Shown: one piece after another, positions 49,141-60,989 of the stretch
How positions within the stretch are numbered: the first letter of the stretch is position 1
How the letters are laid out: each line of letters starts with the position of its first letter
DNA from: Brenneria rubrifaciens
GTDB lineage: Bacteria > Pseudomonadota > Gammaproteobacteria > Enterobacterales > Enterobacteriaceae
Length of the DNA stretch: 64,000 bases
Direction: 5' to 3'
Assembly: GCF_005484945.1 (NCBI RefSeq)
Contig: NZ_CP034035.1
Coordinates: forward strand, 1,860,001-1,924,000
The notes under the pieces: model-generated
The model's input: the letters and a program-made list of their open reading frames with translations, nothing else
What the model was told of the DNA's origin: nothing
Databases searched by the model: none
Translations under genes and position numbers: made by a program

Positions 49141-50151
49141 ATGATTAATTCACAACTCCCGCTGACGGATATTCATCGCCACCTTGATGGAAATATCCGG
49201 GCGCAAACTATTTTGGATCTGGGACAACAGTTCAATATCGCCTTACCAGCCAATGACCTTGCGTTACTGCTGCCGCATGTTCAAATCACCCAAAACGAAC
49301 CGGATTTACTGAGTTTTTTGCAAAAACTGGATTGGGGCGTCGCCGTTCTGGGATCGCTGGATGCCTGTCGCAGAATTGCTTACGAAAACGTTGAGGATGC
49401 TGTCAACGCGGGGTTGGATTATGCAGAGCTGCGTTTCTCCCCATACTATATGGCGATGAATCATAAACTCCCGATCGCGGGCGTGGTTGAAGCCGTTATC
49501 GACGGCGTGACCGCGGGCTGTTGCGATTGGAATATCGACATTCGTTTGATTGGTATAATGAGCCGCACGTTCGGCACTGATGCCTGCCAACAGGAACTGG
49601 ATGCTTTGCTGAGTTACCGTGACCGGATTGTGGCGCTTGATCTGGCCGGCGATGAATTGGGTTATCCCGGCGATCTTTTCCTCTCACACTTCCGTCAGGC
49701 CCGCGACGCTGGCTGGCATATCACCGTCCATGCTGGCGAAGCGGCTGGCCCGGATAGTATCTGGCAGGCGATCACGCAGTTGAAAGCGGAACGCATCGGG
49801 CATGGCGTAGCCGCGATCGCCGATACCCGCCTAATGGCTTACATGGCTGAAAACGCTATCGGCATTGAGTCCTGTCTGACATCCAATATTCAGACCAGCA
49901 CCGTCAGGTCGCTGGATAAACATCCGCTGGTTCATTTCCTGCGCTACGGAATTCCCGCCACGATTAATACCGATGATCCGGCGGTTCAGGGGATTGAAAT
50001 CAAGCATGAATATGAAGTCGCCGCGCCGCTGGCCGGGTTAACCGCCAACGATACCCGTCAGGCTCAGGAAAACGGTCTTGCTATCGCTTTTCTAAGTGAA
50101 CGGGAAAAACAGCAACTGCGTGAGAAAGTGCTGCGCAGGCAAGGTACATAG
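49141..50151 (+). CDS. add: Adenosine deaminase
   Basis: Zinc amidohydrolase converting adenosine to inosine, 336 residues. Zinc ligands are in [10 protein letters not shown] (two His), [10 protein letters not shown] (His, with the catalytic Glu region) and NTDDPAV (Asp); RIGHGVA contains the catalytic His. Purine salvage enzyme, cytosolic. ATG directly follows AGAGTACATC. add-ydgJ order is as in E. coli. Confidence 0.97.
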   Translation: MINSQLPLTDIHRHLDGNIRAQTILDLGQQFNIALPANDLALLLPHVQITQNEPDLLSFLQKLDWGVAVLGSLDACRRIAYENVEDAVNAGLDYAELRFSPYYMAMNHKLPIAGVVEAVIDGVTAGCCDWNIDIRLIGIMSRTFGTDACQQELDALLSYRDRIVALDLAGDELGYPGDLFLSHFRQARDAGWHITVHAGEAAGPDSIWQAITQLKAERIGHGVAAIADTRLMAYMAENAIGIESCLTSNIQTSTVRSLDKHPLVHFLRYGIPATINTDDPAVQGIEIKHEYEVAAPLAGLTANDTRQAQENGLAIAFLSEREKQQLREKVLRRQGT

Positions 50152-50234
50152 GCCGGGTTTAAAGAGTACAGGCGCGCCTGAGGTCGCCTGCTCAAATAAC
50201 CGATGACTCTCTTTATGATAAAAAATCGTCGACA

Positions 50235-51281
50235 CTAGCTATTTTTTAGCGTCACCGTTTTTTTCTGCTGATGAGATACCAATCCCAGCTCGATCAGTTC
50301 CATCACCTGAATCGCCTGCTGCACGCTGACCGGATTCGCCCCTTTACCGGTTAGCGCATCACGGATGGCGGCATAATACGCCAGATAATCGCCCGGCAAC
50401 GTCGGCACAACCTGATCGACCATAATGCCATCACGGTATACGGTCAGCACGCCATCATGTTTGTCCTCTACCCAACCGCCCCATGGCGGACGTTCGCCGG
50501 CTTTCAAACGATCTTCCTGGGTATCAAGACCATATTTGACAAAGCTTCCCCTGGTGCCATGAACGGTATATCGGGCCGAAGGCGCGGGCACCAACAAACT
50601 GGCGTGGAGTACGACGCGGCGTTGCGGGTAAATCAGGGTCGCATGAAAATAGTCGACCGCTTTACTGCCGGGCCTTAGCTGCGCCATATCAACCTGAATA
50701 GCGACGGGGAGGCCAAAGAGCTGCAAAGCCTGATCCAACAGATGCGGTCCCAAATCGTACCAAATGCCGCTGCCCTCGGTGCCGTCTTCACGCCAGCGTT
50801 TACGGACTTCCGGACGGAAGCGGTCAAAATGGGACTCCATGTACACCACGTCCCCTAGCGATCCGGTATGCAGCAGGTGTTGCAACGTCAGAAAATCACC
50901 GTCCCAGCGGCGATTGTGGAACACGGAAAGCAGCTTACCCGTGTGTTCCGCCACCATGCTTAACTCATGTGCCTGTGACAACGTCACGGTAAACGGTTTA
51001 TCCACCACCACATGTTTACCCGCCGTCAGCGCCTGTTTCGCCAGAGGAAAATGGGTGTCATTCGGCGTCGGAATCACAATGAGATCGATTTCGGGATCGC
51101 TGAGCAGCGTTTGCGGATCGCTTTCGACCCGCATCGTTAACCAGTCAGCGCGCACTTTATCGGCACTGCTGCTGGACACCGCCACCAACTCCAGACCCGG
51201 CGTGCCCGCGATGAGCGGCGCATGAAATGTCTTGCTGGCGTAACCGTAACCCAGTAACCCAACACGAATGGTGTCACTCAT
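50235..51281 (-). CDS. ydgJ: Gfo/Idh/MocA-family oxidoreductase YdgJ
   Basis: 348 residues from ATG 51281 (GGGGGG upstream); an upstream start at 51314 is less likely. NAD(P)-binding Rossmann fold RVGLLGYGYASKTFHAPLI, then PTPNDTHFPLAKQAL and the family lysine motif HVVVDKPFTVTL. The C-terminal beta-sheet domain carries GSGIWYDLGPHLLDQAL. It is a probable sugar or inositol dehydrogenase; the substrate is unknown. Convergent with add. Confidence 0.93.
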   Translation of the reverse strand: MSDTIRVGLLGYGYASKTFHAPLIAGTPGLELVAVSSSSADKVRADWLTMRVESDPQTLLSDPEIDLIVIPTPNDTHFPLAKQALTAGKHVVVDKPFTVTLSQAHELSMVAEHTGKLLSVFHNRRWDGDFLTLQHLLHTGSLGDVVYMESHFDRFRPEVRKRWREDGTEGSGIWYDLGPHLLDQALQLFGLPVAIQVDMAQLRPGSKAVDYFHATLIYPQRRVVLHASLLVPAPSARYTVHGTRGSFVKYGLDTQEDRLKAGERPPWGGWVEDKHDGVLTVYRDGIMVDQVVPTLPGDYLAYYAAIRDALTGKGANPVSVQQAIQVMELIELGLVSHQQKKTVTLKNS

Positions 51282-51383
51282 GAAAATCCCCCCTGGCCGC
51301 GTTAACGTCATCATGTAGACCTCAGTATAGCATCAGGGGAATAGCCTATTTATCGGACATATCCTGTTACTTTCAAACAACTA

Positions 51384-52307
51384 CTACGCGCCTACGCGTT
51401 CCCCCCATGGGGATGCCGCAGCCCCGTTGACCGACGGGTAGTTGATTTCACTGCTGCGGCGCCGGAAATCACTGGGGCTGACGCCGACGCGTTTACGGAA
51501 TACCCGGGAAAAATAGAGTTGATCATCATAGCCCACCACCCTGCCGATATTGGCAATCGACTCCTGCGTCGTCTGGAGCAGCAGCTTGGCGCGAATCACC
51601 CGCTGATCTTCACGCCAGCGCAATATATTGATGCCGACCTGTTCGCGGAACAGATGCGCCAAACGCGACGGCGACAGACAAACATGCCGGGCCACGTCGT
51701 CAATGCGCAACTCGCCCGCCAGATTACCGGTAATGAACTGGCAAGCCTCGATCACCCGCGGATCCATGATTTTCTGCGGACTTTGCGGATCTTCTTCCAT
51801 CGCCCTTAACAACAGCCGTTCAAGCAGGTTCATCCCCAGCTCTTGTGAAAAACGCCGGCCCGAACGCTGTGTTTGTTCGATATTGGCAAACAGCCGGTCA
51901 AATTCCAGCAAAAGTGAGTTATCCGGCAGGCTCAGTCTTCCCACGCCGCAATGTTGGCTATGCCACTCCAGCCAGTCGGCCCAGTAAGCTCGCGGGCGGA
52001 AATAGACCCAGCGGTGATACCAGCAGTCGCTATCGGGCGCGCGACCATAAAAATGTTTTGATTTGGGGGGAAACAGCAACAGCTCGCCAGGGTTACAATA
52101 GAACGCCTCATCACCGTCGAACACCTGTCCTTGTCCTTTGATGGTGAGATTAATGATATAGCCTTTCATGCCGTCAGGCCGATCGATAAAGAAATCAAGC
52201 GCCCCTTCAGCCAAAATGGGCGTCAATCCGGCAACCAGATAAGCGTTGAATGAATAGCCTGGCAGCAACGGATTAGACTGAGATTCATGCGCCATACGGT
52301 GATACAT
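51384..52307 (-). CDS. araC: Arabinose operon regulator AraC
   Basis: 307 residues. The N-terminal arm and cupin domain ([48 protein letters not shown]) bind arabinose. The C-terminal two-HTH domain ([44 protein letters not shown]) binds DNA. GGAGG is 4 bp from the chosen ATG; an ATG four codons later is an alternative. Here araC lies 43 bp downstream of araH on the same strand, so it can be read from the araF promoter. In E. coli araC is divergent from araBAD. Confidence 0.96.
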   Translation of the reverse strand: MYHRMAHESQSNPLLPGYSFNAYLVAGLTPILAEGALDFFIDRPDGMKGYIINLTIKGQGQVFDGDEAFYCNPGELLLFPPKSKHFYGRAPDSDCWYHRWVYFRPRAYWADWLEWHSQHCGVGRLSLPDNSLLLEFDRLFANIEQTQRSGRRFSQELGMNLLERLLLRAMEEDPQSPQKIMDPRVIEACQFITGNLAGELRIDDVARHVCLSPSRLAHLFREQVGINILRWREDQRVIRAKLLLQTTQESIANIGRVVGYDDQLYFSRVFRKRVGVSPSDFRRRSSEINYPSVNGAAASPWGERVGA

Positions 52308-52350
52308 TGAACCTCCGTTACACGTCGGTAAAAACGCAGTGGATAAACGC

Positions 52351-53337
52351 TTATAGGGTTTTCTTAGACAGCTGTTTGTAGCGGTCGAAGATCACCGCGG
52401 TCAGCAGGATCAAGCCGCGCACCACATATTGCGCAAATGGCGAAATATTCAGCAAATTCATTGCGTTCTCAACCGTCCCCAGAATCAGCACGCCGGCGAC
52501 CACATAGGAAATCTTGCCGATTCCGCCTTTCAGCGATACCCCGCCCAGCACACAGGCTGAAATCACGATCAGTTCATAACCGATGGAGGTCATGGGTTGT
52601 CCGCTGGTCATCCGTGACGCCAGAATGATGCCTGCCGCTGCGGAAACCAGACCAGAGAGGGTGAAGATCACGATCTTGGTGCGCACCACGGGAACACCCG
52701 CCAGACGCGCCGCCTCTTCATTCCCCCCGATCGCCAGGGTATTACGGCCAAACGTGGTTTTGTTCAGCAGCAGCCCAAACAGGATCATACAGCCCACGGT
52801 AATCCAGATCGGCGCGGGCAACCCCAACCAGTTGGCATAGCCAAGCTCAAAGAAACGCTCATCTTCAATCCCCACCGCTTTACCCTCGGAGATTATGTAA
52901 GCCAGACCGCGTGCGATCTGCATCGTGGCGAGCGTAGTGATCAGCGCGTTGATTTTAAGCCGCGCAATGACGAAACCGTTCAGCAACCCGAAGGCCGCGC
53001 CGAGCAGCAGACCCGCGGCGACGCCCAACCACAGGCTTTCGCTGATATTGATGACCACCGCGGTCGTCACCCCGGCGCAGGCGATGATCGACGCCACAGA
53101 CAGGTCAAAATCGCCGGAAGCCAGGCAGAACAGCATACCGCAAGCCACCATGCCGGACATGGAGATAGCCAGCCCCAGCCCTTTCATATTGATAAAGGAG
53201 GAAAAATTAGGCACAAAAATAGCGCATCCGACAAACAGGACGGCAAAAACCACCAGCATGCCGTAGTTATCCCAGATGCGTGACATTCCTGTACCTGTGT
53301 TCTTCTTTTCAGGGGCAGCAGACGTAACCGTTGTCAT
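52351..53337 (-). CDS. araH: L-arabinose ABC transporter permease AraH
   Basis: 328 residues with about nine membrane helices. It is a carbohydrate-uptake type 2 (RbsC-like) permease: [24 protein letters not shown], and the EAA-like loop [21 protein letters not shown] that docks on AraG. It starts 18 bp after araG. Confidence 0.97.
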   Translation of the reverse strand: MTTVTSAAPEKKNTGTGMSRIWDNYGMLVVFAVLFVGCAIFVPNFSSFINMKGLGLAISMSGMVACGMLFCLASGDFDLSVASIIACAGVTTAVVINISESLWLGVAAGLLLGAAFGLLNGFVIARLKINALITTLATMQIARGLAYIISEGKAVGIEDERFFELGYANWLGLPAPIWITVGCMILFGLLLNKTTFGRNTLAIGGNEEAARLAGVPVVRTKIVIFTLSGLVSAAAGIILASRMTSGQPMTSIGYELIVISACVLGGVSLKGGIGKISYVVAGVLILGTVENAMNLLNISPFAQYVVRGLILLTAVIFDRYKQLSKKTL

Positions 53338-53355
53338 TATTGGACTCCTTCGCGG

Positions 53356-54879
53356 TCAGGCGACCGCGGATTCGATATCGGGGGTTCGTAACATGGCCAG
53401 ACTCAGTACCTTCTGCTCCGTGGCTTCTTCATGCAGCAATTCGCCGGAAACCGCGCCTTCGCGCATCACAATGATACGGTCGGCCAACCCCAGCACTTCG
53501 GGTAGATCGCTGGAAGCGAACAGCACTGCAATTCCTTGTTTCGCCAATGCGTAAATCACCTGGTAGATCTCATGTTTGGCGCCTACGTCAATCCCGCGGG
53601 TCGGCTCATCCAGCAGAATGACTTTCATCTCTTCCGACAGCCAGCGTCCGAGAATTACCTTCTGCTGGTTCCCCCCGGAAAGGTTCATGATCAGTTGCGC
53701 CGCCGAGGGCGTTTTGATATTCAACGCGTCAATGCGGCGTGACGCGTTATCCTCTTCCCACTGATTATTGATGAGGAATCCGGCTTTCACGCTCTTGCGC
53801 CGCGCGCTGATATTGATGTTGTCACGTACCGAGTGAACCGGAATAATGCCATCCGCTTTGCGATCTTCGGGGCACAGCATCACGCCCTGGCGGATTGCGT
53901 CGATCGGCGAGCCGACCAGCAACGGTTTACCATCCAGCAACACCTCGCCCGCGGTTATCCGGGTGGCGCCAAACAACCCTTTCAGCAATTCGCTGCGGCC
54001 CGCGCCCACCAGCCCAAACAGACCGACAATCTCCCCTTGCCGAACACTCAGCGAAACCGTCGATTTTACGCCTTGCGCTTTCACCTCCTTTAGCGTCAGC
54101 CGCGCTTCACCGTGCGGGCGCGGCGAGTAACCATAGATATCGCCCAGATTGCGTCCCACCATCGCCTGCACCAGCGACTCATGGTTTACCTGCCGCATAT
54201 CATCAAACGTACGTACATAGCGGCCATCTTTAAACACGGTGATCGCGTCGCCCAGCGCGAAAATCTCTTCCATACGGTGTGAAACATACAGAATGACGCG
54301 CCCTTCGCTGCGCAACTCTTTAATCACCCGGAATAGTTGTTCTATTTCATGGGCCGAAAGCGAACTGGTTGGTTCGTCAAACGCGATAATCTTGGCGTTA
54401 CGGGCCAGCGCCTTGGCAATTTCCACCATTTGCCACTGCCCGATGGACAGGTATTTCAGCGGCGTATCCGGGTCGAGATCCAACCCCAAATGTTCAAGTT
54501 GCAGCCTGGCCTCATAGCGAAGCAGCGAGTAATTCACCATGCCGTATTTATGCGGCAATTGGCCGAGGTAGATATTCTCGGCCACCGTCATTTCCGGGAC
54601 CAGATGCAACTCCTGATAGATAATCGCTACCCCGGCGTTCAGGGCGTCCATCGTCGTATTGAATTGAACCGGTTTATCCAGAATATGGATTTCTCCCTCC
54701 GTGGGCGCATAGTTACCGCTCAGGATTTTCAGCAATGTGGATTTACCCGCGCCGTTTTCCCCCATCAATGCATGGATCTGCCCGGCCTGACAGAAAAAAC
54801 TGATATCCGAGAGCGCCTTGACGCCGGGAAACGCCTTACCAATTCCATGAAACGACAAATAGGGCGACTGTGCTGTCAT
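53356..54879 (-). CDS. araG: L-arabinose ABC transporter ATP-binding protein AraG
   Basis: 507 residues, two ABC domains. Domain 1 has Walker [10 protein letters not shown] and Walker [13 protein letters not shown] with signature LSIGQWQ. Domain 2 has a degenerate Walker [14 protein letters not shown], signature LSGGNQQK and [14 protein letters not shown]. The degenerate second site is normal for CUT2 transporters such as RbsA and MglA. Confidence 0.97.
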   Translation of the reverse strand: MTAQSPYLSFHGIGKAFPGVKALSDISFFCQAGQIHALMGENGAGKSTLLKILSGNYAPTEGEIHILDKPVQFNTTMDALNAGVAIIYQELHLVPEMTVAENIYLGQLPHKYGMVNYSLLRYEARLQLEHLGLDLDPDTPLKYLSIGQWQMVEIAKALARNAKIIAFDEPTSSLSAHEIEQLFRVIKELRSEGRVILYVSHRMEEIFALGDAITVFKDGRYVRTFDDMRQVNHESLVQAMVGRNLGDIYGYSPRPHGEARLTLKEVKAQGVKSTVSLSVRQGEIVGLFGLVGAGRSELLKGLFGATRITAGEVLLDGKPLLVGSPIDAIRQGVMLCPEDRKADGIIPVHSVRDNINISARRKSVKAGFLINNQWEEDNASRRIDALNIKTPSAAQLIMNLSGGNQQKVILGRWLSEEMKVILLDEPTRGIDVGAKHEIYQVIYALAKQGIAVLFASSDLPEVLGLADRIIVMREGAVSGELLHEEATEQKVLSLAMLRTPDIESAVA

Positions 54880-54997
54880 GTCCGTTTCCTCGTGGTTAAA
54901 CCACCATAGATAACGCCAGTGGGTTTCGATTGCGCTGCGTGTTGGCAGGCTGAATAACGTTTACCGGTAAATATCCGTACCTCCCTGTTCCCCCGAC

Positions 54998-55981
54998 TTA
55001 CATCAGACCTTTTTTCTCCAGTTCGACCTTGAAGTTGTCACGGGTAATCAGCACCACGTCAGTCACTTCAGTGAATTTTTTCGGCTCAACGTCTTTGGTC
55101 ACCCACTCGTTCAGCATCTGGATGCTCTTGTATCCGTGCACGTCAGGGCTTGGCAGCAGCGAACCATAGAAGCCGGTCGCCTGTCCTTTGGACAGTTCGC
55201 TCACGGCGTCCACGCCGTTGATACCGATACCGATCACGTTCGCGGCTTTAAACCCCTGACCTTCGGTCGCCCGAACGCCGCCCAGTACGGTGTTGTCGTT
55301 CATCCCGACGATCAGCCAGTTTTTCACTTTAGGGTGCTGCACCAGCATGGAGTTGGCGGCATCAAACGCGCCGGGGATATCGTTGGATTTGGTGGGCACC
55401 TGATAGATTTGTTTTTCCGGGAAACCGGCGGCTTTCAGCGCCGCCATTGAACCGCTGGTGCGGCGGCGCGCGGTGTCCAGTTCGTTGGCGGTAATGGTCA
55501 TAACAGCGGTTTCATCCACCTTCCAGCCGCGCCGGTTCATTTCTTTCCACAACTCCTGCCCCTGGCGCTCACCGATCTTGGTTGCGGCCATCATCACCAG
55601 CGGCACCGTATCCATCGGTTCGCCTTTGGCATTCACAAACTGGTCGTCCACCGCGATGACTTTCAAATCGTAACTGCGCGCTTTGGCGACAATCGCCGGC
55701 CCCAGCTTAGGATCGGGCGTACAAATAACAAAGCCTTTCGCGCCGCTGGCCGCCAGACTATCGATAGCGTTAAGGGTTTTTTCTCCATCGGGAACCGCAA
55801 TTTTAATCACATCAAAACCGAGGTCTTTCCCCGCCTTATCAGCAAACCTCCATTCCGTCTGAAACCAGGGTTCTTCCGGTTGTTTGACCAGAAACCCCAG
55901 CTTCAACGTTTCGGCGATAGCCGATTGTGACATAACGGCAGCCAGCCCGATCGTCGCCAGCACCTTGGTGAATTTATGCAT
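54998..55981 (-). CDS. araF: L-arabinose-binding periplasmic protein AraF
   Basis: 327 residues from ATG 55981 (GGAGAACATC upstream); a start at 56080 would destroy the signal peptide MHKFTKVLATIGLAAVMSQ, cleaved near AIA-ETL. The type I binding-protein fold follows (LKLGFLVKQPEEPWFQTEW, GMNDNTVLGGVRATEGQGF). It is first gene of araFGH; the 118-bp gap before araG contains a small GGTT/AACC stem and may allow excess AraF. Confidence 0.97.
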   Translation of the reverse strand: MHKFTKVLATIGLAAVMSQSAIAETLKLGFLVKQPEEPWFQTEWRFADKAGKDLGFDVIKIAVPDGEKTLNAIDSLAASGAKGFVICTPDPKLGPAIVAKARSYDLKVIAVDDQFVNAKGEPMDTVPLVMMAATKIGERQGQELWKEMNRRGWKVDETAVMTITANELDTARRRTSGSMAALKAAGFPEKQIYQVPTKSNDIPGAFDAANSMLVQHPKVKNWLIVGMNDNTVLGGVRATEGQGFKAANVIGIGINGVDAVSELSKGQATGFYGSLLPSPDVHGYKSIQMLNEWVTKDVEPKKFTEVTDVVLITRDNFKVELEKKGLM

Positions 55982-56354
55982 GATGTTCTCCGCTATAGTT
56001 ATCTTTTTATACGCCAGCCAGACTGATGCGCCGCATCGTTCCCGGTAGGGTATTTCAGGTCCGCTATAAAGGAAAAACACAGACTTAGTCTATTCCTTTA
56101 CTTTGCAGCATTCAGACGCTTTATGTTTTAGCGGGTATTTTCATCAATAAGATAGAGCCCTATCACATACCGGAACAACGACAGATTTGTGCATATATTT
56201 AGCAAATTTAACCAATCATTAACTTTTGACGCCCATCACAAAAAGCGCATCGGCGGCAGAAAAATGCATACTTCCAGCTAACGGCTCCTTACGTCCTCGC
56301 TTATCCCTTGCTTATCGTTAACAGCACTGAAAGCGCAATTACAGGAGCGAAGCG
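55982..56354. promoter_or_regulatory. Divergent araFGH / araBA control region
   Basis: 373 bp between araF and araB. A CRP site TTTGACGCCCATCACA (56225-56240) matches 9 of 10 conserved bases. Two AraC-like half-sites of the TAGC-N7-TCCATA type begin at 56129 (TAGCGGGTATTTTCATC) and 56200 (TAGCAAATTTAACCAAT), about 71 bp apart. Another possible site on the minus strand begins near 56066 (TAGCGGACC). The layout supports AraC looping and joint CRP activation of both operons; individual AraC sites are tentative. Confidence 0.55.
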
Positions 56355-58040
56355 ATGGTGGCGGATGCGGTAACGATTGGCCTCGATTTCGGCAGTGATT
56401 CGGTGCGCGCGCTGGCCGTGGATTGCCATTTCGGGCAAGAATTAGCCGCGGAAGTTGTCTATTACCCTCGCTGGCGCGAAGGCAAGTATTGCCAACCGGC
56501 CAAAAACCAATTCCGGCATCATCCACTGGATTACATCGAATCACTGGAACAGGCTATCCGGGTGGTGGTCGCTCGCCTGACGGCGAAGCAGCGTCAGCGG
56601 ATTATCGGTATTGGCATTGACTCAACCGGTTCGACGCCGGCGCCGATTGATGAACGGGGCCAGGTTCTGGCGCTGCGTCCCGAATTTGCCGATAACCCCA
56701 ACGCGATGTTTGTCTTGTGGAAAGATCACACGGCAATAGAAGACGCAGAGGCGATCACGGCCCAATGCCGCGCCGGGCAATTCCCGGACTATACCCGCTA
56801 TATTGGCGGCGTCTATTCCTCCGAATGGTTCTGGGCGAAAATCCTGCACATCTCGCGTGAAGACGCGCGAGTCCGCCAGACCGCCGTCTCCTGGGTCGAG
56901 TTATGTGATTGGGTGCCCGCCTTGCTCTCCGGTACGGTCGCGCCAGAAAAAATCCGCCGCGGGCGCTGTAGCGCCGGTCACAAGTCGCTCTGGCATCCTG
57001 ACTGGGGCGGTCTGCCGCCTAAAGCCTTTCTGCACGCCCTTGATCCCTGTCTGACCGAATGCTTGCAATACCCGATGTTTACCGAAACCTGGACGGCCGA
57101 GCAGCCGGTCGGCACCCTCAGCTCCGAATGGGCGCAGCGGCTCGGTCTGCCGGACACCGTGACGATCGCCGGCGGCGCGTTCGACTGTCATGTGGGCGCC
57201 GTTGGCGCCGGCGCACAGCCCTACACGTTGGTTAAAGTGATCGGCACTTCCACCTGCGACATTCTAATCGCCGATGAACCCCGCATTGCCAATTGCACTA
57301 TCGCCGGTATCTGCGGTCAGGTGGATGGCAGCGTGGTGCCCGGCTATATCGGGCTGGAAGCCGGGCAATCCGCATTCGGCGATATGTACGCCTGGTTCAG
57401 CCGTCTGTTGAGCTGGCCGCTGCATCAGGCCATCCGCGACTATCCCGAACTCAACGCGCCATTACAGGCAACGGAAAATAAATTGCTTGAGCATCTCACC
57501 CGGGCATGGGCTGAAAACCCGACGCTGGATCATCTGCCCGTGGTGCTCGACTGGTTCAACGGCCGCAGAACACCGTTTGCCAATCAACGTTTAAAGGGCG
57601 TGATTACCGATCTCAATCTGGCAACGGATGCGCCCAGGCTGTTTGGCGGATTTATTGCGGCAACGGCTTTCGGGGCGCGCGCCATCATGGAATGTTTTGA
57701 AAATCAGGGGGTCCCGGTTGAGAACATTCTTGCGCTGGGCGGGATTGCTCGCAAGTCCCCCATCATCATGCAGGTTTGCGCCGACGTCATGAATCGTCCG
57801 TTGCAAATCGTTGCCTCCGAGCAGTGCTGTGCCTTGGGCGCGGCCATTTTCGCCGCCGTCGCCGCAGGCGGACATGCCGATATTCCGACCGCGCAACGCC
57901 ACATGGCCAGCGGTATTGAACGCACGCTGACGCCGGATGCCCCGCGCGCCGCCCATTATCAGCAGCTTTACGAACGTTACCAGCAGTGGTGTCGCCTGGC
58001 TGAGCCAGCTTACAGCCCGCAGGCCAGCGCGGAAGCTTAA
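56355..58040 (+). CDS. araB: Ribulokinase
   Basis: FGGY-family kinase phosphorylating L-ribulose at O-5, 561 residues. N-terminal phosphate loop [29 protein letters not shown]; the second domain has [14 protein letters not shown] and [29 protein letters not shown] precedes the ATG. First gene of araBA, divergent from araFGH. Confidence 0.97.
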   Translation: MVADAVTIGLDFGSDSVRALAVDCHFGQELAAEVVYYPRWREGKYCQPAKNQFRHHPLDYIESLEQAIRVVVARLTAKQRQRIIGIGIDSTGSTPAPIDERGQVLALRPEFADNPNAMFVLWKDHTAIEDAEAITAQCRAGQFPDYTRYIGGVYSSEWFWAKILHISREDARVRQTAVSWVELCDWVPALLSGTVAPEKIRRGRCSAGHKSLWHPDWGGLPPKAFLHALDPCLTECLQYPMFTETWTAEQPVGTLSSEWAQRLGLPDTVTIAGGAFDCHVGAVGAGAQPYTLVKVIGTSTCDILIADEPRIANCTIAGICGQVDGSVVPGYIGLEAGQSAFGDMYAWFSRLLSWPLHQAIRDYPELNAPLQATENKLLEHLTRAWAENPTLDHLPVVLDWFNGRRTPFANQRLKGVITDLNLATDAPRLFGGFIAATAFGARAIMECFENQGVPVENILALGGIARKSPIIMQVCADVMNRPLQIVASEQCCALGAAIFAAVAAGGHADIPTAQRHMASGIERTLTPDAPRAAHYQQLYERYQQWCRLAEPAYSPQASAEA

Positions 58041-58076
58041 CATCGATTATTTTCTTCCTTTTGAACAGGAGTCGTC

Positions 58077-59582
58077 ATGGTTCATTTTAAGCAGCTTGAA
58101 GTCTGGTTTGTTATCGGCAGCCAACATCTCTACGGCGAAGAAACCTTACGGCAGGTAAAAGCGCATGCGGAAAACGTCGTTGCGAGCTTAAATCAGAAGG
58201 CCGGGCTGCCGGTTAAACTGGTGCTAAAACCCCTGGTAAAAACACCGGACGAAATCATATCCCTATGCCGCGACGCGAACTACCAGGATAGCTGTATCGG
58301 CTTGCTTATCTGGCTGCACACCTTTTCTCCGGCCAAAATGTGGATTGGCGGACTCCGCATTCTTCATAAGCCGCTGCTGCAATTCCATACCCAATTCAAC
58401 GCTGAAATTCCGTGGGACGTGATGGATATGGATTTTATGAATCTGAATCAGACCGCGCACGGCGGACGGGAGTTCGGGTTTATCGGGGCGCGTATGCGTC
58501 AGGCGCACCCGGTGGCGGTCGGTCACTGGCAGGATAACAATGCGCACCAGCGCATCGCTAAATGGATGCGCGTCGCGGCGGCGATTCAGGAGAGTAACCA
58601 CCTGAAAGTGGCGCGTTTTGGCGACAACATGCGCGAAGTGGCGGTTACCGAAGGCGATAAAGTCGGGGCGCAGATTCAGTTCGGATACGCGGTCAGCGCC
58701 TGGGGAATCGGCGATTTGGTTACTGTCGTCGATGCGGTGTCCAAAGGCGACATCGACACGCTGGTTGAAGAATACGAAGCCAGCTATCAACTGACGGATG
58801 CCGTCAAGCTTCATGGCCCAAATCGTCAGAATCTATTGGATGCGGCGCAGATTGAACTCGGCATGCGGCGTTTTCTGGAGCAAGGCGGCTATCACGCCTT
58901 CACCACCAATTTCGAGAATCTCTATGGGTTGAAGCAGCTACCGGGGCTGGCCGTACAGCGTCTGATGCAACAAGGCTATGGTTTTGGCGGCGAAGGCGAC
59001 TGGAAAACCGCGGCGCTGCTGCGCATCATGAAAGTGATGGCGACAGGACTAGCGGGCGGCACGTCGTTTATGGAGGATTACACCTATCACTTCCAGCAGA
59101 ATAACGATCTGGTGGTAGGCGCTCATATGCTGGAAGTTTGCCCCAGCATCGCCAAAGAGCAAAAGCCGATTCTGGACGCGCAACATCTGGGTATCGGTGG
59201 TAAAGCCGATCCCGCGCGTTTGATCTTCTCTGCGCCGGCGGGTCTTGCGCTCAATGCCAGCGTCATCGATATGGGCGATCGCTTCAGAATGCTGGTGAAT
59301 CAGGTCGATACCATCGACCAGCCGCGCCCACTGCCCAAACTGCCGGTAGCGCGGGCGATCTGGCGGGCTCAACCGTCACTTGAAGTCGCAGCCGAAGCCT
59401 GGATGCTGGCCGGGGGCGCGCATCATACGGTATTCACGCAAGCGTTGGATCTGGACACGATGCGGTTATATGCCGACATGCAAAATATTGAGCTGATGGT
59501 TATCGATAACGACACCCGCCTCCCCGCCTTCAAAGACGCGCTGCGCTGGAATGAGGTCTATTACAAGCTTTGCGCGCATTGA
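58077..59582 (+). CDS. araA: L-arabinose isomerase
   Basis: Mn-dependent isomerase converting L-arabinose to L-ribulose, 501 residues. Start [17 protein letters not shown] is diagnostic. Metal and substrate residues lie in [15 protein letters not shown] (Glu) , [11 protein letters not shown] (Glu) and the His pairs of [10 protein letters not shown] and GGAHHTVFT. It starts 36 bp after araB with AACAGGAGTCGTC. araD does not follow, unlike E. coli. Confidence 0.98.
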   Translation: MVHFKQLEVWFVIGSQHLYGEETLRQVKAHAENVVASLNQKAGLPVKLVLKPLVKTPDEIISLCRDANYQDSCIGLLIWLHTFSPAKMWIGGLRILHKPLLQFHTQFNAEIPWDVMDMDFMNLNQTAHGGREFGFIGARMRQAHPVAVGHWQDNNAHQRIAKWMRVAAAIQESNHLKVARFGDNMREVAVTEGDKVGAQIQFGYAVSAWGIGDLVTVVDAVSKGDIDTLVEEYEASYQLTDAVKLHGPNRQNLLDAAQIELGMRRFLEQGGYHAFTTNFENLYGLKQLPGLAVQRLMQQGYGFGGEGDWKTAALLRIMKVMATGLAGGTSFMEDYTYHFQQNNDLVVGAHMLEVCPSIAKEQKPILDAQHLGIGGKADPARLIFSAPAGLALNASVIDMGDRFRMLVNQVDTIDQPRPLPKLPVARAIWRAQPSLEVAAEAWMLAGGAHHTVFTQALDLDTMRLYADMQNIELMVIDNDTRLPAFKDALRWNEVYYKLCAH

Positions 59583-59771
59583 TTGCGCCATCAGAAGGCG
59601 GTTTCGGCCGCCCTGGGTAGTGGCGTTCATGCCAAGAGCGCAGACGCTTTCAGGTGTGATAGCGACGGTATTTCACAGCGTCGCCGGCGCCGCTCCCTAC
59701 CCGATACCCCTTCCACCCCGGCATTGCGGTACACATCCCCCGGCTTTGACTATAACCTTACTATCGATGTG

Positions 59772-59800
59772 TTGTTGAAAGCCCGACAATGCCCGATAAT
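59772..59800 (+). promoter_or_regulatory. Candidate sigma-70 promoter of the rsx operon
   Basis: TTGTTG (59772-59777), 17 bp, GATAAT (59795-59800). This would start transcription about 22 bp before the rsxA ATG, giving a short leader. The remaining araA-rsxA gap (59583-59771) holds only a GGCGG/CCGCC stem just after araA. Confidence 0.4.
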
Positions 59801-59829
59801 GTGCGGATTTTGTTTCTTTAGGCGCTGTA

Positions 59830-60411
59830 ATGACCGAATACGCTTTATTATTTGTTAGCATTCTCTTGGTAAACAATTTCGTTCTGGTGAAATTCTTGGG
59901 ATTGTGCCCGTTTATGGGCGTTTCCAAAAAACTGGAAACGGCGATTGGCCTGGGGCTGGCAACCACCTTCGTGATGACGCTGGGCGCGATGTTTTCCTGG
60001 TTGATCAACGAATATATTTTGTTGCCGCTGGATATTCTTTACCTGCGCACCATGGCGTTTATTCTGGTATTGGCATTCGTGGTGCAGTTTTCCGAGATGT
60101 TCGTGCGTAAAGTCAGCCCTGATCTCTATCGTTTACTGGGGATTTTCCTGCCGTTGATTACTACCAACTGCGCGGTTTTAGGCGTGGTGTTGCTGAACGT
60201 GAACATGTCGCACGGTTTTCTTCAGTCAACCGTTTACGGTTTTGGCGGCGCGGCGGGTTTCTCTCTGGTCATGGTGCTGTTTGCCGCTATTCGCGAACGT
60301 CTCGCGGTTGCTAATGTTCCCGCCCCGTTTCGCGGGAACGCCATTGCCTTAATTACCGCCGGACTGATGTCGCTGGCATTTATGGGTTTTACCGGCCTGG
60401 TGAAATTCTGA
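59830..60411 (+). CDS. rsxA: Electron transport complex subunit RsxA
   Basis: 193 residues, six membrane helices. Inner-membrane subunit of the Rsx/Rnf complex, which in E. coli keeps SoxR reduced and in other bacteria couples ferredoxin and NAD redox to ion flow. Conserved cysteines lie in [12 protein letters not shown] and [11 protein letters not shown], which ligate a membrane-embedded 2Fe-2S cluster in Rnf. The stop overlaps rsxB (TGATG). Confidence 0.97.
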   Translation: MTEYALLFVSILLVNNFVLVKFLGLCPFMGVSKKLETAIGLGLATTFVMTLGAMFSWLINEYILLPLDILYLRTMAFILVLAFVVQFSEMFVRKVSPDLYRLLGIFLPLITTNCAVLGVVLLNVNMSHGFLQSTVYGFGGAAGFSLVMVLFAAIRERLAVANVPAPFRGNAIALITAGLMSLAFMGFTGLVKF

Positions 60412-60989
60412 TGACGGCAATCTGGATCGCAATCGCGGCGTTAAGCGCCCTCGCCCTGTGTTTCGGCCTCATTCTTGGCTATGCCTCGCGGCGCTTCCAG
60501 GTGGAAGGCGACCCCATGGTAGAACAGGTCGAGGCCATGCTGCCGCAAAGCCAGTGCGGACAGTGCGGGTATCCCGGTTGCCGTCCCTATGCCGAAGCCG
60601 TGTGCCTGAACGGTGAAAACATCAATAAGTGCGGGCCGGGTGGCGAAGCTATGATGCTCAAGCTGGCCGAAAAGCTGAATATCGGTCCCCAGCCCCTCGA
60701 CGGTGATAACGCCGTCCTGAACCCCGAACGCAAAGTGGCGTGGATTGATGAAACTAACTGTATCGGCTGTACAAAATGCATTCAGGCCTGCCCGGTGGAT
60801 GCCATCGTTGGCAGTACCAAAGCCGTGCATACCGTGGTCAGTGATTTATGTACTGGTTGCGATCTGTGTGTCTCTCCCTGCCCGACAGACTGCATTGAGA
60901 TGCGCCCCATCGAGCCCACTCCCGCCAACTGGAAGTGGGATCTCAATACGATTCCGGTTCGCGTTATTCAAGTAGAACAACATGCTTAA
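60411..60989 (+). CDS. rsxB: Electron transport complex subunit RsxB
   Basis: 192-residue iron-sulphur protein. An N-terminal membrane anchor (about 4-25), the Fe-S domain [17 protein letters not shown], then two ferredoxin clusters [12 protein letters not shown] and [12 protein letters not shown]. Overlaps rsxA by one base and rsxC by eight. Confidence 0.97.
   Translation: MTAIWIAIAALSALALCFGLILGYASRRFQVEGDPMVEQVEAMLPQSQCGQCGYPGCRPYAEAVCLNGENINKCGPGGEAMMLKLAEKLNIGPQPLDGDNAVLNPERKVAWIDETNCIGCTKCIQACPVDAIVGSTKAVHTVVSDLCTGCDLCVSPCPTDCIEMRPIEPTPANWKWDLNTIPVRVIQVEQHA

Noticed and set aside
59597..59612. GGCGG/CCGCC stem after araA as an intrinsic terminator
   Set aside because: The stem is only 5 bp and no T-run follows.
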